Assembly (NCBI RefSeq): GCF_031458325.1
Contig: NZ_JAVDYG010000001.1
Location: 1,550,001-1,614,000, forward strand
Length of the DNA: 64,000 bases
Reading direction: 5' to 3'
Origin: Nocardioides marmoribigeumensis
GTDB lineage: Bacteria > Actinomycetota > Actinomycetes > Propionibacteriales > Nocardioidaceae
Position numbers and translations under genes: made by a program. Below the pieces are notes generated by a model. It worked only from the letters and a program-made list of their open reading frames with translations, did no database searches and was not told the DNA's origin. Shown here one piece after another: positions 28,426-36,823 of this stretch; positions within the stretch are counted from its first letter, which is position 1; each line of letters opens with the position of its first letter.

Positions 28426-28932
28426 GTGCCCGCCGACGTGTCCCCGCCGCACGACCCGCCCCTGCCGAGGGTCGGGGTCGGCACCGACGTCCACGCCTTC
28501 TCCGCCGACCCCGCCCGTCCGATGTGGTTGGCGGGGCTGCACTTCCCGGGTGACGAGCCCGGTCTCGAGGGCCACTCCGACGCCGACGTGGCCGCGCACG
28601 CGGCGTGCGACGCGCTCCTGTCCGCGGCCGGGCTCGGCGACCTGGGCAGCAACTTCGGCACCGCCGAGCCCCAGTGGGCCGGGGCGTCCGGCGCCACGCT
28701 CCTGGCCGAGACGGCCCGTCGCGTCCGCGAGGCCGGCTTCGTGGTGGGCAACGTCGCGGTCCAGGTGATCGGCAACCGCCCCCGCCTCGGCCCCCGCCGC
28801 GCCGAGGCCCAGACCGCGCTGAGCGAGGCGGCCGGCGCCCCGGTCACCGTCTCGGCGACCACCACCGACGGCCTCGGGCTCACCGGACGCGGGGAGGGCG
28901 TCGCGGCGATCGCGACGGCGGTGGTGGTGTGA
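28426..28932 (+). CDS. ispF: 2-C-methyl-D-erythritol 2,4-cyclodiphosphate synthase (IspF)
   Basis: A 168-residue MEP-pathway enzyme. Metal ligands are in GVGTDVHAF (Asp, His) and the [11 protein letters not shown] segment; [14 protein letters not shown] is the conserved C-terminal motif. GTG 28426 lies 6 nt after CATGAT. It overlaps the following hydrolase gene by 4 nt. In most actinobacteria ispD precedes ispF directly; here a hydrolase gene separates them and the order is reversed. Confidence 0.94.
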   Translation: MPADVSPPHDPPLPRVGVGTDVHAFSADPARPMWLAGLHFPGDEPGLEGHSDADVAAHAACDALLSAAGLGDLGSNFGTAEPQWAGASGATLLAETARRVREAGFVVGNVAVQVIGNRPRLGPRRAEAQTALSEAAGAPVTVSATTTDGLGLTGRGEGVAAIATAVVV

Positions 28933-29852
28933 GCGACGACCTCCTCCGCACCCACGACGGCCTCCAGCTGCACGTCCGGGCGGAGGGCCCCGACGACGCC
29001 CCGGTGACCGTGGTGCTCGCGCACTGCTGGGTCAGCGACCACGACTCGTGGCGCTACCAGGTGCGCGACCTGCACGCCCGCTACGGCCACGACCTGCGCA
29101 TCGTGACCTACGACCACCGCGGGCACGGACAGTCCGACCCGACCACCCGTGAAGCGGCGACGATCGCCAACCTGGGCAGGGACCTGGGCGCGGTGATCGA
29201 CGCCTGCGCACCGCACGGGCCGCTGGTGCTGGCCGGCCACAGCATCGGCGGCATGACGATCATGGAGCTCGCCCTGCAGCGGCCCGAGCTGTTCCGGGAG
29301 CGGGTCGGCGGCGTCTGCTTCGTGGCCACCTCGGGCGGCTCGCTGCGGTCGGTCACCCTCGGTCTGCCCGACGCGGGGCCGTGGGTGAAGGACAAGATCC
29401 CCTACGTGCTGGCCTTCCGCTCCCGCACCCTGAGCCGCAAGCAGCGGCTGCGCGCCCCGGTCATCGAGTCGCTGGTCGTGCGGCGCTTCCTGTTCGGCGA
29501 CACCATGCGGCTGCGCGACCACATGCTGCTGGTCGAGGGCCTGGTCAACGTGCCCGGCACGACCATGACCGGCTTCTTCGAGGACCTCATGGAGCACGAG
29601 CGCCACGGTCACCTCGACCAGGCGCTCGCCGGCATCCCCACGCTCGTGCTGGTCGGCGAGCGCGACCTGCTCACCCCACCGGCGCACGCCCGGGCGCTGA
29701 CCAACGCCATCCCGGGCGCCCGGCTGATCACCTCTCCCGGCGCCGGCCACATGCTCCCGCTCGAGCGCGACCGCCACGTCTCGGACATGCTCGAGTCGCT
29801 CATCGACCCGCTCCTCGAGCAGGTCGCCGAGCCCGCCCCCGACGAACGATGA
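28929..29852 (+). CDS. Alpha/beta hydrolase
   Basis: A 307-residue alpha/beta hydrolase with nucleophile Ser in [10 protein letters not shown], the acid in [11 protein letters not shown] and catalytic His in [19 protein letters not shown] supplies the oxyanion region. Substrate unknown. It is coupled by 4-nt overlaps to ispF before and ispD after, so it is expressed with isoprenoid precursor synthesis, but a pathway role is not implied by its sequence. Confidence 0.88.
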   Translation: MSDDLLRTHDGLQLHVRAEGPDDAPVTVVLAHCWVSDHDSWRYQVRDLHARYGHDLRIVTYDHRGHGQSDPTTREAATIANLGRDLGAVIDACAPHGPLVLAGHSIGGMTIMELALQRPELFRERVGGVCFVATSGGSLRSVTLGLPDAGPWVKDKIPYVLAFRSRTLSRKQRLRAPVIESLVVRRFLFGDTMRLRDHMLLVEGLVNVPGTTMTGFFEDLMEHERHGHLDQALAGIPTLVLVGERDLLTPPAHARALTNAIPGARLITSPGAGHMLPLERDRHVSDMLESLIDPLLEQVAEPAPDER

Positions 29853-30511
29853 GCGTCGCGGCCGTCGTGCTCGCCGGCGGCTCCGGCAGCCGCCTCGGGG
29901 CCGACCGCAACAAGGTCCTGCTCACCCTGGGTGGCGAGTCCCTCCTGCGTCGCTCGGTCCGCACCGCCACCCTGGTGAGGGGGGTCGCGGTCGTCGTGGT
30001 CGTCGTACGCGCCGGAGACGAGCCCGACCTCGACGGCGACTGGCCGGTGCCGGTCGAGACCGCGCCGGGAGGCGGGACCCGCCACGCCTCCGAGTGGTCC
30101 GCGCTGCAGCACCTCCGGCCCCGCATCGGGTCCGGCGAGGTCGACGTGGTCGCGATCCACGACGCCGCCCGGCCGCTGGCCTCGGTCGCGCTGTGGGACA
30201 CGGTCGTGTCCGCCGCCCGGGAGCACGGCGGTGCGCTGCCCGCCCGGCCGGCCGTGGGCGTCGTACGCCGTGACGGGGGCCCGGTCCCCGACCTGGTCAC
30301 CGTGCAGACGCCGCAGGCGTTCCGGGCGGTCCCGCTGCTCGAGGCGTACGCCGCGGCGGAGCGCGACGGCTTCACCGGCACCGACACGGCGTCCTGCGTG
30401 ACGGCCTACTCCGAGGTCCGCCTGCGGGCCGTCGACGGGGAGGTGACCAATCTCAAGGTCACCTGGGCCGAGGACCTGCCGCTGGCCGAGCGGCTGCTCC
30501 GGCGCCGCTGA
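29849..30511 (+). CDS. ispD: 2-C-methyl-D-erythritol 4-phosphate cytidylyltransferase (IspD)
   Basis: A 220-residue nucleotidyltransferase. VVLAGGSGSRLGADRNK is the CTP-binding loop, HDAARPL holds the metal Asp, and VQTPQAFR and TDTASCV are family motifs. The usual VxGGxxRxxSV stretch appears as APGGGTRHASEW, a variant. It is the third gene of the ispF-hydrolase-ispD unit. A second, shortened IspD-like gene lies at 32724-33197. Confidence 0.92.
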   Translation: MSVAAVVLAGGSGSRLGADRNKVLLTLGGESLLRRSVRTATLVRGVAVVVVVVRAGDEPDLDGDWPVPVETAPGGGTRHASEWSALQHLRPRIGSGEVDVVAIHDAARPLASVALWDTVVSAAREHGGALPARPAVGVVRRDGGPVPDLVTVQTPQAFRAVPLLEAYAAAERDGFTGTDTASCVTAYSEVRLRAVDGEVTNLKVTWAEDLPLAERLLRRR

Positions 30512-30516
30512 TCTCC

Positions 30517-30534
30517 GACACTGGCGCCACTGTC
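30517..30534. terminator. Near-perfect 18-bp palindrome between convergent stops
   Basis: GACACTGGCGCCACTGTC is a palindrome except for one C-C mismatch in each arm (GACA/TGTC around TGGCGCCA). It sits between the ispD stop at 30511 and the convergent regulator stop at 30533. It may be a bidirectional terminator; no T-run follows. Confidence 0.4.
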
Positions 30535-31504
30535 AGGGCGGACCGCCCGCCGCGGAGGCGACGAGCGCGTCGCCGGCCTGGGTGCGGCGGTAGAGCACCG
30601 AGCGGCCCGAGCGCCGGCGCCCGACGAGCCCCGCCTCGCGCAGGACGGTCAGGTGGTTGCCGACCGACCCGACCGGCAGCCCGATGAGCGCGGCCAGCTG
30701 GGTGGTCGACGCCGGCTCGGCGAGCAGCCCCAGGATCCGCGCGCGGTTGGACCCGAGCAGCCGGTGCAGCGCCTGCGGAGCGACGGCCTCGGCGACGATC
30801 CCCATCCCCGAGGCCTGGTAGACGATCGCATAGCGCTGCGCGGGCAGGTGCCACAGCACCGAGCTGGTCGGGCTGCTGACCGGGTGGAACGACAGGGTCG
30901 CGCCGCTGCCCAGGTGCTTGGGTGGCAGCTGGTGGCCGCTGATCCGTACGCGCCCCTCGCCGAGGTAGGCCCGGCCCATGCCCTCCAGCGCCGCGCTCCA
31001 CCCGCCGGAGGCCAGCGCCGCGGTGCGCGAGACGACGTCGGCCTCGAGCACGTGGCGCCGGCGCGGCCACTCCTCGGCCAGCGTCGTGTCCCAGGTCCAC
31101 TGCATCAGGTCGGCGACCGCGTCCCCGAGCCCGGTCGTGGTCTCGAGCACCTCCGGCAGCCGGTCGCGGCCGTGCGTCTGCCGCAGGTCCGCCCGCACCT
31201 GCTCGTCCGAGAGCGCCCGCACGCCGGCCAGCTCCTCGACGAGGTCGCCGACCCGTTCGGGCGCCGCGGTGAGGCAGTCGGCGACCCAGCGCGGCCCGAA
31301 CCCCTCGGCGACGATCGCCGCCCACAGGGGCCGGGTTGCCATGGTCATCTGGTACGCCGCCGCGTGCCGGGCGTACCACCCCGCCAGCCACGGCGGCGGC
31401 GACCCGCGTCGCAGCAGCCCCAGCGCCGCCAGGGTCTCGGCCGAGGTGGACACCGCGAACCTCGCCCGCGCGAGCACGTCCGGCGCCAGCACCCAGTCGC
31501 TCAT
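30533..31504 (-). CDS. ArsR-type winged-helix regulator with large N-terminal domain
   Basis: A 323-residue protein. The N-terminal 230 residues match the helical domain found in DUF5937-type ArsR proteins; the C-terminal 90 residues are an ArsR winged helix (ARILGLLAEPASTTQLAALIG, SVGNHLTVLREAGLVGRRR, SVLYRRT). ATG 31504 follows GAGGAGGCGAAAC. It is divergent from the MFS gene at 31563 with 58 bp between, so it probably regulates that transporter. Confidence 0.82.
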   Translation of the reverse strand: MSDWVLAPDVLARARFAVSTSAETLAALGLLRRGSPPPWLAGWYARHAAAYQMTMATRPLWAAIVAEGFGPRWVADCLTAAPERVGDLVEELAGVRALSDEQVRADLRQTHGRDRLPEVLETTTGLGDAVADLMQWTWDTTLAEEWPRRRHVLEADVVSRTAALASGGWSAALEGMGRAYLGEGRVRISGHQLPPKHLGSGATLSFHPVSSPTSSVLWHLPAQRYAIVYQASGMGIVAEAVAPQALHRLLGSNRARILGLLAEPASTTQLAALIGLPVGSVGNHLTVLREAGLVGRRRSGRSVLYRRTQAGDALVASAAGGPP

Positions 31505-31562
31505 GTTTCGCCTCCTCACGAAACTCTAGGCCGCGTCGTCGTACGCCGGGAGGCTCGCCCTC

Positions 31563-32894
31563 GTGACGACGTACACCTCCCTGCTGCGGCTGCGCGAGTT
31601 CCGCGCACTCTTCGGCGCCCAGGCCGCGAACGTGCTGGCCGGCTCGCTGGCCGGGCTGGCGCTGGCCACCCTGGTCGACCGGGCGACCGGGTCCCCGCTG
31701 CTCACCGCGCTCGCGGTCTTCGCCCCGACCCTGGCCAACGTGCTGGGCGCCGCGACCGCGATGTCGCTGGCCGACGGCCGCTCGCCGCGGGCCGCGGTCG
31801 TCGCGCTCCAGGCGGCGATCGCGCTGGGGCTGCTGGCGCAGGCCCTGCCGGGGCTGCCCCTGTGGGCCCGGTTCGCGCTCCTGCTGCTGATGGGCCTGCT
31901 GAGCTCGGTCAGCGGCGGCATCCGCACCGCGGTGATGTCGGAGGTCGTCGGCATCGAGGCCTACGCGCGGGCGCGCTCGCTGCTCAACGTCTCCGTGGGC
32001 GTGATGCAGGTCGCGGGCTACGCGCTCGGGGCGGGGGTGCTGGCCGCGGTCGGCCCGTCCCGCACGTTCCTGCTCGCCGCCGGGCTCGCCGCGACCTCCA
32101 CGCTCACCCTCCGCCTGGGCGTACGCCGGCACTCGGTCCGCGCGGCCGTCCGCCCGTCCCTGCGCCAGACGGCCACGACCAACGCGTGGCTCGCGCGGCA
32201 GCGCCCCCTGCGCCCCGTGCTGCTCGCCCTGTGGGTGCCCAACGGGCTCGTCGTGGGGTGCGAGGCGCTGTTCGTGCCCTACGCGGGCGAGCGGGGCGGC
32301 TGGCTGTTCATGGCAGCCGCGGTGGGGATGCTCGCCGGCGACCTCGTCGTGGGGCGGGTGCTCACCCCCGCCTGGCGTGCCCGCGTCGGGCCGTGGCTGC
32401 GGCTGCAGCTCGCGGTGCCGTTCCTGTTCTTCGCGCTCTCGCCGGGGCTGCCGGTGGCGATGGTCCTCGCGGCCGTGGCGTGCGTCGGCTATGCCGCGAC
32501 CCTGCCCCTCCAGGAGCTCCTGCTCGTCCTCACGCCCGACCGCGTGCGGGGCCAGGTGCAGGGCGTCGAGCAGGCGGGCCGGATGACCTGCCAGGGGCTG
32601 GGCGCGGTGCTGGCCGGGACGGTTGCCGAGGTGGTGCCGGTCGGCACCGCGATGGGCGTGATGGCCGTGCTGTCGGTGCTGGTCACGCTCGCGGTGATGC
32701 CGGGGGTGGCGCGCTCAGGCCGCTCACTGGTCGAGCAGCGCGACCTCGGCGGCGTCGACGAGCCGGCGGGCCGCGACGGGGACCTCGACGAGCACCACGG
32801 GGACCCCGCTGTCGAGGAGCCGCGCGACGAGGCCGGGCAGGTCGTCGTCGGCCGGGACCCGGTCGCGGAGGGACGCGGGCACCACGACCGGTGA
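31563..32894 (+). CDS. Major facilitator superfamily transporter
   Basis: A 443-residue protein with about 11-12 transmembrane helices, beginning LLRLREFRALFGAQAANVLAG, typical of MFS drug exporters, and the A-like motif in LADGRSPRAAV. Membrane helices end near residue 385 (TLAVMPGVARSG). The last 57 residues are hydrophilic and are encoded antisense to the IspD-like gene at 32724, so they look like an accidental extension after loss of the native stop. It is paired with the divergent ArsR-type gene. Confidence 0.8.
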   Translation: MTTYTSLLRLREFRALFGAQAANVLAGSLAGLALATLVDRATGSPLLTALAVFAPTLANVLGAATAMSLADGRSPRAAVVALQAAIALGLLAQALPGLPLWARFALLLLMGLLSSVSGGIRTAVMSEVVGIEAYARARSLLNVSVGVMQVAGYALGAGVLAAVGPSRTFLLAAGLAATSTLTLRLGVRRHSVRAAVRPSLRQTATTNAWLARQRPLRPVLLALWVPNGLVVGCEALFVPYAGERGGWLFMAAAVGMLAGDLVVGRVLTPAWRARVGPWLRLQLAVPFLFFALSPGLPVAMVLAAVACVGYAATLPLQELLLVLTPDRVRGQVQGVEQAGRMTCQGLGAVLAGTVAEVVPVGTAMGVMAVLSVLVTLAVMPGVARSGRSLVEQRDLGGVDEPAGRDGDLDEHHGDPAVEEPRDEAGQVVVGRDPVAEGRGHHDR

Positions 32895-33197
32895 GCACAC
32901 CGCGACGAGACCGTCGCGGTCGACGCCGGGGCCGACGTACCCGTCCTCGAGCGTCGTGACCGTGTCGGTCACCGGCCGGACGCCGACGGCGACCGCGCCG
33001 ACCGCGGAGGCGACCACCCGGCGTACGTCGTCGGCGGTGAGGCCCGGGCACCGCTCGTCCAGCAGGACCAGGCCGTCATCGGGGCCCGCCTGGCCCTCGC
33101 CGATCCCGAGCTCGCCCGGCAGGCGGGACAGGCGACCCTGCCAGGCAGTGCCCACCAGGCCCGCCCACGACACGACCGTGCCCGTCCAGCTGCTCAC
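32724..33197 (-). CDS. Shortened IspD-like protein (lacks CTP-binding N-terminus)
   Basis: A 157-residue protein whose residues about 42-115 align by eye with the middle of IspD: GLVLLDERCPGLTADDVRRV corresponds to the HDAARPL region, and AVAVGVRPVTDTVTT and LVAVCSPVVVPASL to the VxPVxDT and VQTPQxF motifs. The N-terminal G-loop is absent and key residues are altered (HDAAR to LDERC, QTPQ to CSPV), so it is unlikely to be a cytidylyltransferase. It lies next to carD, where IspD is normally encoded. GTG 33197 is separated from carD by a strong terminator. Confidence 0.65.
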   Translation of the reverse strand: MSSWTGTVVSWAGLVGTAWQGRLSRLPGELGIGEGQAGPDDGLVLLDERCPGLTADDVRRVVASAVGAVAVGVRPVTDTVTTLEDGYVGPGVDRDGLVAVCSPVVVPASLRDRVPADDDLPGLVARLLDSGVPVVLVEVPVAARRLVDAAEVALLDQ

Positions 33198-33222
33198 GGG
33201 GCCAGCCTCCCAGGAAACCGAA

Positions 33223-33252
33223 GGGCCCCCGGACCTGGTGGTCCGGGGGCCC
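33223..33252 (-). terminator. Rho-independent-like terminator after carD
   Basis: A perfect 13-bp stem (GGGCCCCCGGACC at 33223-33235, GGTCCGGGGGCCC at 33240-33252) with a TGGT loop lies 20 nt downstream of the carD stop on the minus strand. It also stands between carD and the IspD-like gene, uncoupling them. Confidence 0.8.
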
Positions 33253-33271
33253 TGCTGACGTGGGTCACGCC

Positions 33272-33757
33272 TCAGGAGGCGAGCACCTCGTCGAGGATCG
33301 TCTCGGCCTTGTCCTCGTTGGTGGACTCGGCCAGCGCGAGCTCGGAGACGAGGATCTGGCGCGCCTTGGCCAGCATCCGCTTCTCACCCGCGGACAGGCC
33401 GCGGTCGCGCTCGCGGCGCCAGAGGTCGCGCACGACCTCCGCCACCTTCATGACGTCCCCGGAGTGCAGCTTCTCGAGGTTGGCCTTGTAGCGCCGCGAC
33501 CAGTTGGTCGGCTCCTCGGTGTGCGGTGCCCTCAGGACGTCGAAGACCCGCTCCAGCCCGGCCTTGTCGACGACGTCACGGACGCCGACCAGATCCAGGT
33601 TGCACGCGGGGACTCGAACGACGAGATCCTGTTGGGCGACGATGCGAAGCACGAGGTAGAGCTTGTCCTCGCCCTTGATCGTCCGGGTTTCGATGTTTTC
33701 GATCACGGCAGCGCCGTGGTTCGGGTAGACAACCGTTTCGCCGACGGTGAAGGTCAT
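33272..33757 (-). CDS. carD: RNA polymerase-binding transcription factor CarD
   Basis: A 161-residue protein with the RNAP beta-binding Tudor-like domain at the N-terminus ([20 protein letters not shown]) and the helical DNA-binding domain with [17 protein letters not shown] and the [20 protein letters not shown] helix. CarD stabilises the open promoter complex, especially at rRNA promoters. TTAGACT about 30 nt upstream on the minus strand is a probable -10, and AGGGG precedes ATG 33757. Confidence 0.96.
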   Translation of the reverse strand: MTFTVGETVVYPNHGAAVIENIETRTIKGEDKLYLVLRIVAQQDLVVRVPACNLDLVGVRDVVDKAGLERVFDVLRAPHTEEPTNWSRRYKANLEKLHSGDVMKVAEVVRDLWRRERDRGLSAGEKRMLAKARQILVSELALAESTNEDKAETILDEVLAS

Positions 33758-33938
33758 GTGTCAGTTACCCCTTTCCAGGTGACCAGTCTAACACGTCGCG
33801 AATCGGACATCGTTTCCGTTTGCGCAGGTCAGAGGCCTGTGAGGGCTTGACAAATGCTCTTTACATGTGCCGTGCCGGGGCAGCGCGCCTCGGTCGTGGC
33901 GCCACGGCTCGGCGGCTCCACGGCCCTAGCATGCGCCC

Positions 33939-34655
33939 ATGCAGTTCCGACGAAACCCTGGCTACGTCCCCGCCCTGGCGCTGGCCGCGCACCCCTTCCA
34001 GGGGCTCGCGATCGCCGCCGGGACGGCCCTGGCCGCGGTCCTCGCCGGACGTGCCCTCCGCGAGGTCGGGGTGGTGTTCGTGGCGGTGCTGCTGGGCCGC
34101 CTGACCTACGGCTGGCTCAACGACGTGGCCGACCGCCACCGCGACATCGCCGTGGAGCGGCCGGACAAGCCCCTGGCCCGGGAGTGGGTCGACCCGGGCA
34201 GCCTCACCTTCGCCACCGCGGTCGTCGTCTGCTTCGTCGTGCCCCTGTCGATCACCACCGGCGTGGTCTCCGGCATCGCCCACCTGCTCTCGGTCGTGGC
34301 GGCCTGGACCTACAACACCCGGCTCAAGACCACCCCGCTGTCGTTCCTGCCGTGGGCGGTCAGCTTCGGCCTGCTGCCGGCGTACCTCTCCTACGGGGGG
34401 TGGGGCGGCGACTTCGAGGGCTCCCCGCCCACCTGGCCGGTCACCCTGCTGGCCGCGCTGCTCGGGGTGTGCGTGCACTTCATCGACGCGCTGCCCGACC
34501 TGGTCGTCGACAACCGCAACAAGCTGCGCAGCCTGCCGTTGGTCGTCGCCCTGCGCACCGGCGCCGCACGCCTGCTGGTGATCACCTCGGTGGTGACCGC
34601 CGCGACCGTCGCCGGGCTCGCCGTGGCGGGTCTCACGGTCGGTCTGACGCAGTAG
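33939..34655 (+). CDS. UbiA-family prenyltransferase
   Basis: A 238-residue membrane protein with about seven or eight helices. The two Asp-rich prenyl diphosphate sites are present: NDVADRHRD early and DALPDLVVDN late. YNTRLKTTP is typical of the loop between them. The aromatic acceptor is unknown. ATG 33939 lies 6 nt after TAGCAT (33927-33932), fitting a leaderless start. The 181-bp upstream gap also holds the carD promoter. Confidence 0.87.
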   Translation: MQFRRNPGYVPALALAAHPFQGLAIAAGTALAAVLAGRALREVGVVFVAVLLGRLTYGWLNDVADRHRDIAVERPDKPLAREWVDPGSLTFATAVVVCFVVPLSITTGVVSGIAHLLSVVAAWTYNTRLKTTPLSFLPWAVSFGLLPAYLSYGGWGGDFEGSPPTWPVTLLAALLGVCVHFIDALPDLVVDNRNKLRSLPLVVALRTGAARLLVITSVVTAATVAGLAVAGLTVGLTQ

Positions 34656-34695
34656 CCCGCGCCCTCGGGGGGGCGGTTCCCCTAGACTCCCGGGC

Positions 34696-35244
34696 GTGAC
34701 CGCCCGTGACCTGCCCGCCCGCGCCCGCACCGCCGCGCTGGCCACCGCGCTCCTGCTGTCCGTGCCGACCCTCGCCGCGTGCGCCGCGTCGGCGACCGAC
34801 GAGGTCTACACGCCCACCAGGGGCGTGAACAACCGCGACGGCCAGGTCGACGTCCTGCACGCGCTGGTCGTCAGCGACGGCAAGGACAGCGGCCGCCTGA
34901 TCGCCGGCCTGGTCAACGATGACCAGACCAAGGAGGACACGCTGACCGGCGTGACCGTCGACGGCGGCAGCGCCCAGGTCAAGCTCGGCGACGGCGAGAC
35001 CACGATCCCGGCCGGCGGCCTGCTCCAGCTCGCCGACGACGACGCCGCCCAGGTGGAGGTCTCCGGCGTCAAGGCCGGCGGCTACGTCCGGGTCACCTTC
35101 CAGTTCGCCGACGCCGACCCCGCCACCCTCGACGTGCCCGTGCTGCAGCCCGGCCCGGACTTCGAGGACGTGCAGGTCCCCGGTCAGGTCACCCCGTCGG
35201 TCACCGCCGCGCAGGAGCCCACCCCCACCGACAGCGGGGAGTGA
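34696..35244 (+). CDS. LpqE-type lipoprotein
   Basis: A 182-residue exported lipoprotein with signal peptide and lipobox LAAC (cysteine at about residue 28). The mature part is a beta-sandwich-like domain ([43 protein letters not shown]) as in mycobacterial LpqE, which also lies next to carD. It would be anchored outside the membrane; function in the family is poorly known. GTG 34696 follows TAGACT by 7 nt. The next start overlaps its stop. Confidence 0.8.
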   Translation: MTARDLPARARTAALATALLLSVPTLAACAASATDEVYTPTRGVNNRDGQVDVLHALVVSDGKDSGRLIAGLVNDDQTKEDTLTGVTVDGGSAQVKLGDGETTIPAGGLLQLADDDAAQVEVSGVKAGGYVRVTFQFADADPATLDVPVLQPGPDFEDVQVPGQVTPSVTAAQEPTPTDSGE

Positions 35245-36023
35245 CCGCGACCATGTCAGCACCGTCGGGCTCGGACGCGCCGTACACCCTGGTCCTGCTC
35301 CGCCACGGCGAGAGCGACTGGAACGCCAAGAATCTCTTCACCGGCTGGGTCGACGTCCCCCTGACCGACAAGGGCCGCGACGAGGCCGCCCGCGGCGGCA
35401 CGCTGATGAGCGAGGCGGGCGTCCTGCCCGACGTGCTGCACACCTCGCTGCTGCGCCGCGCGATCACCACCGCCCAGCTCGCCCTCGACGCCTGCGAGCG
35501 GCACTGGGTCCCGGTCCGCCGGTCGTGGAGGCTCAACGAGCGCCACTACGGCGCCCTGCAGGGCAAGGACAAGAAGGCCACGCTCGCGGAGTACGGCGAG
35601 GAGCAGTTCATGCGCTGGCGCCGCTCCTACGACACCCCGCCGCCGCCGCTGGACGACGACTCGGAGTTCTCGCAGGTCGGTGACCCGCGCTACGCCGACC
35701 TGCCCGACGAGATCATGCCCCGCACCGAGTGCCTCGCCGACGTGATCGACCGGATGCTCCCCTACTGGTACGACGCGATCGTGCCCGACCTGCGCGCCGG
35801 CCGGACCGTCTGCGTCGCCGCCCACGGCAACTCGCTCCGCGCGCTGGTCAAGCACCTCGACGACATGTCCGAGGAGGCCGTCGTGGGGCTCAACATCCCC
35901 ACCGGCATCCCGCTGGTCTACCGCCTCGACGAGCACCTGCGCCCGACCCACCGGGGCGGGGAGTACCTCGACCCCGACGCGGCGGCCGACGCGATCAAGG
36001 CCGTCGCCAACCAGGGCCGCTGA
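35241..36023 (+). CDS. gpmA: 2,3-bisphosphoglycerate-dependent phosphoglycerate mutase
   Basis: A 260-residue glycolytic enzyme interconverting 3- and 2-phosphoglycerate. Catalytic His is in [31 protein letters not shown], and the second His in [10 protein letters not shown] are canonical. Length fits the dPGM class. GTG 35241 overlaps the lipoprotein stop; ATG 35253 is an alternative. The mycobacterial homologue also neighbours senX3-regX3. Confidence 0.95.
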   Translation: MTATMSAPSGSDAPYTLVLLRHGESDWNAKNLFTGWVDVPLTDKGRDEAARGGTLMSEAGVLPDVLHTSLLRRAITTAQLALDACERHWVPVRRSWRLNERHYGALQGKDKKATLAEYGEEQFMRWRRSYDTPPPPLDDDSEFSQVGDPRYADLPDEIMPRTECLADVIDRMLPYWYDAIVPDLRAGRTVCVAAHGNSLRALVKHLDDMSEEAVVGLNIPTGIPLVYRLDEHLRPTHRGGEYLDPDAAADAIKAVANQGR

Positions 36024-36038
36024 GGCAAGCGGCGGGCC

Positions 36039-36689
36039 TCAGAGGCGCTGGGGCACCTCGCCGGTGACCAGGTAGACCACCCGGCGACCCAGGGACACGG
36101 CGTGGTCGCCGATGCGCTCGTAGTAGCGACCCAGCAGCGCCACGTCGATCGCCGGCTCGACCCCGTGGGTCCAGGAGTCGCCGAGCAGCAGGCGGAACGA
36201 GCGGCGCCGCAGCTCGTCCATCTCCTCGTCGTCCTGCTCGAGGCGGCGGGCGGCGTCGAGGTCGCGGTCGGCGATCACCTCGGTGGCCTGGCCGACCATG
36301 TGGATCGCGACCTCGGCCATGCGCCGCATGGTGGGCTCGATCTCGGCCGGGACGGCGTACGCCGGCATGCGGAGCTGGGCGACCTTGGCCACGTGGACCG
36401 ACAGGTCGCCCATCCGCTCGAGGTCGGAGACCATGCGGGTCGCGGCGACGAGGGTGCGCAGGTCGGTGGCGACCGGCTGCTGGCGGGCGAGGATGTCGAA
36501 GGCCCGCTCCTCGACGGCGGTGCGCAGCGCGTCGATCCGGGCGTCGTCGTCGACCACCTGGGCGGCGATGTGCGCGTCCGCGGTGAGCAGCGCGTGGGTC
36601 GCCCGGCTCACGGCCTGCTGCACCATCGTCGACAGGGTGACGAGGTCCTCGATCACGGAGTCGAGCTGGTCCAGGTAGGCGTCGCGCAT
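36039..36689 (-). CDS. phoU: Phosphate signalling protein PhoU
   Basis: A 216-residue protein made of two three-helix PhoU repeats, with acidic metal-binding patches ETxxxDLERMGDLSVHVAK-like (MVSDLERMGDLSVHVA) and GRYYERIGDHAVSLGR. PhoU couples the Pst transporter to the phosphate-sensing kinase. It is divergent from the senX3-like kinase, 134 bp apart, which fits a phosphate-response regulon. ATG 36689 follows GGTGGGGGTC. Confidence 0.93.
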   Translation of the reverse strand: MRDAYLDQLDSVIEDLVTLSTMVQQAVSRATHALLTADAHIAAQVVDDDARIDALRTAVEERAFDILARQQPVATDLRTLVAATRMVSDLERMGDLSVHVAKVAQLRMPAYAVPAEIEPTMRRMAEVAIHMVGQATEVIADRDLDAARRLEQDDEEMDELRRRSFRLLLGDSWTHGVEPAIDVALLGRYYERIGDHAVSLGRRVVYLVTGEVPQRL

Positions 36690-36823
36690 GACCCCCACCA
36701 TCACCGCCCCAAACGGCCCCGAGCCGTCAACCAGGTGAACGACGCGTGAACGGAGCCCGAAAGTGCAGGTCAGGGGGCCGCTGATGGTCCGGAGCACGGG
36801 TGGCCGCGCCCTACCATCGAGAC

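Noticed and set aside
26938-28932. Long + strand frame reaching ispF from far upstream
   Set aside because: It is antisense to the molybdopterin oxidoreductase; IspF proper starts at GTG 28426.
33847-33852. Consensus TTGACA -35 box before the UbiA gene
   Set aside because: No acceptable -10 at 16-18 nt; the TAGCAT leaderless box explains the start better.
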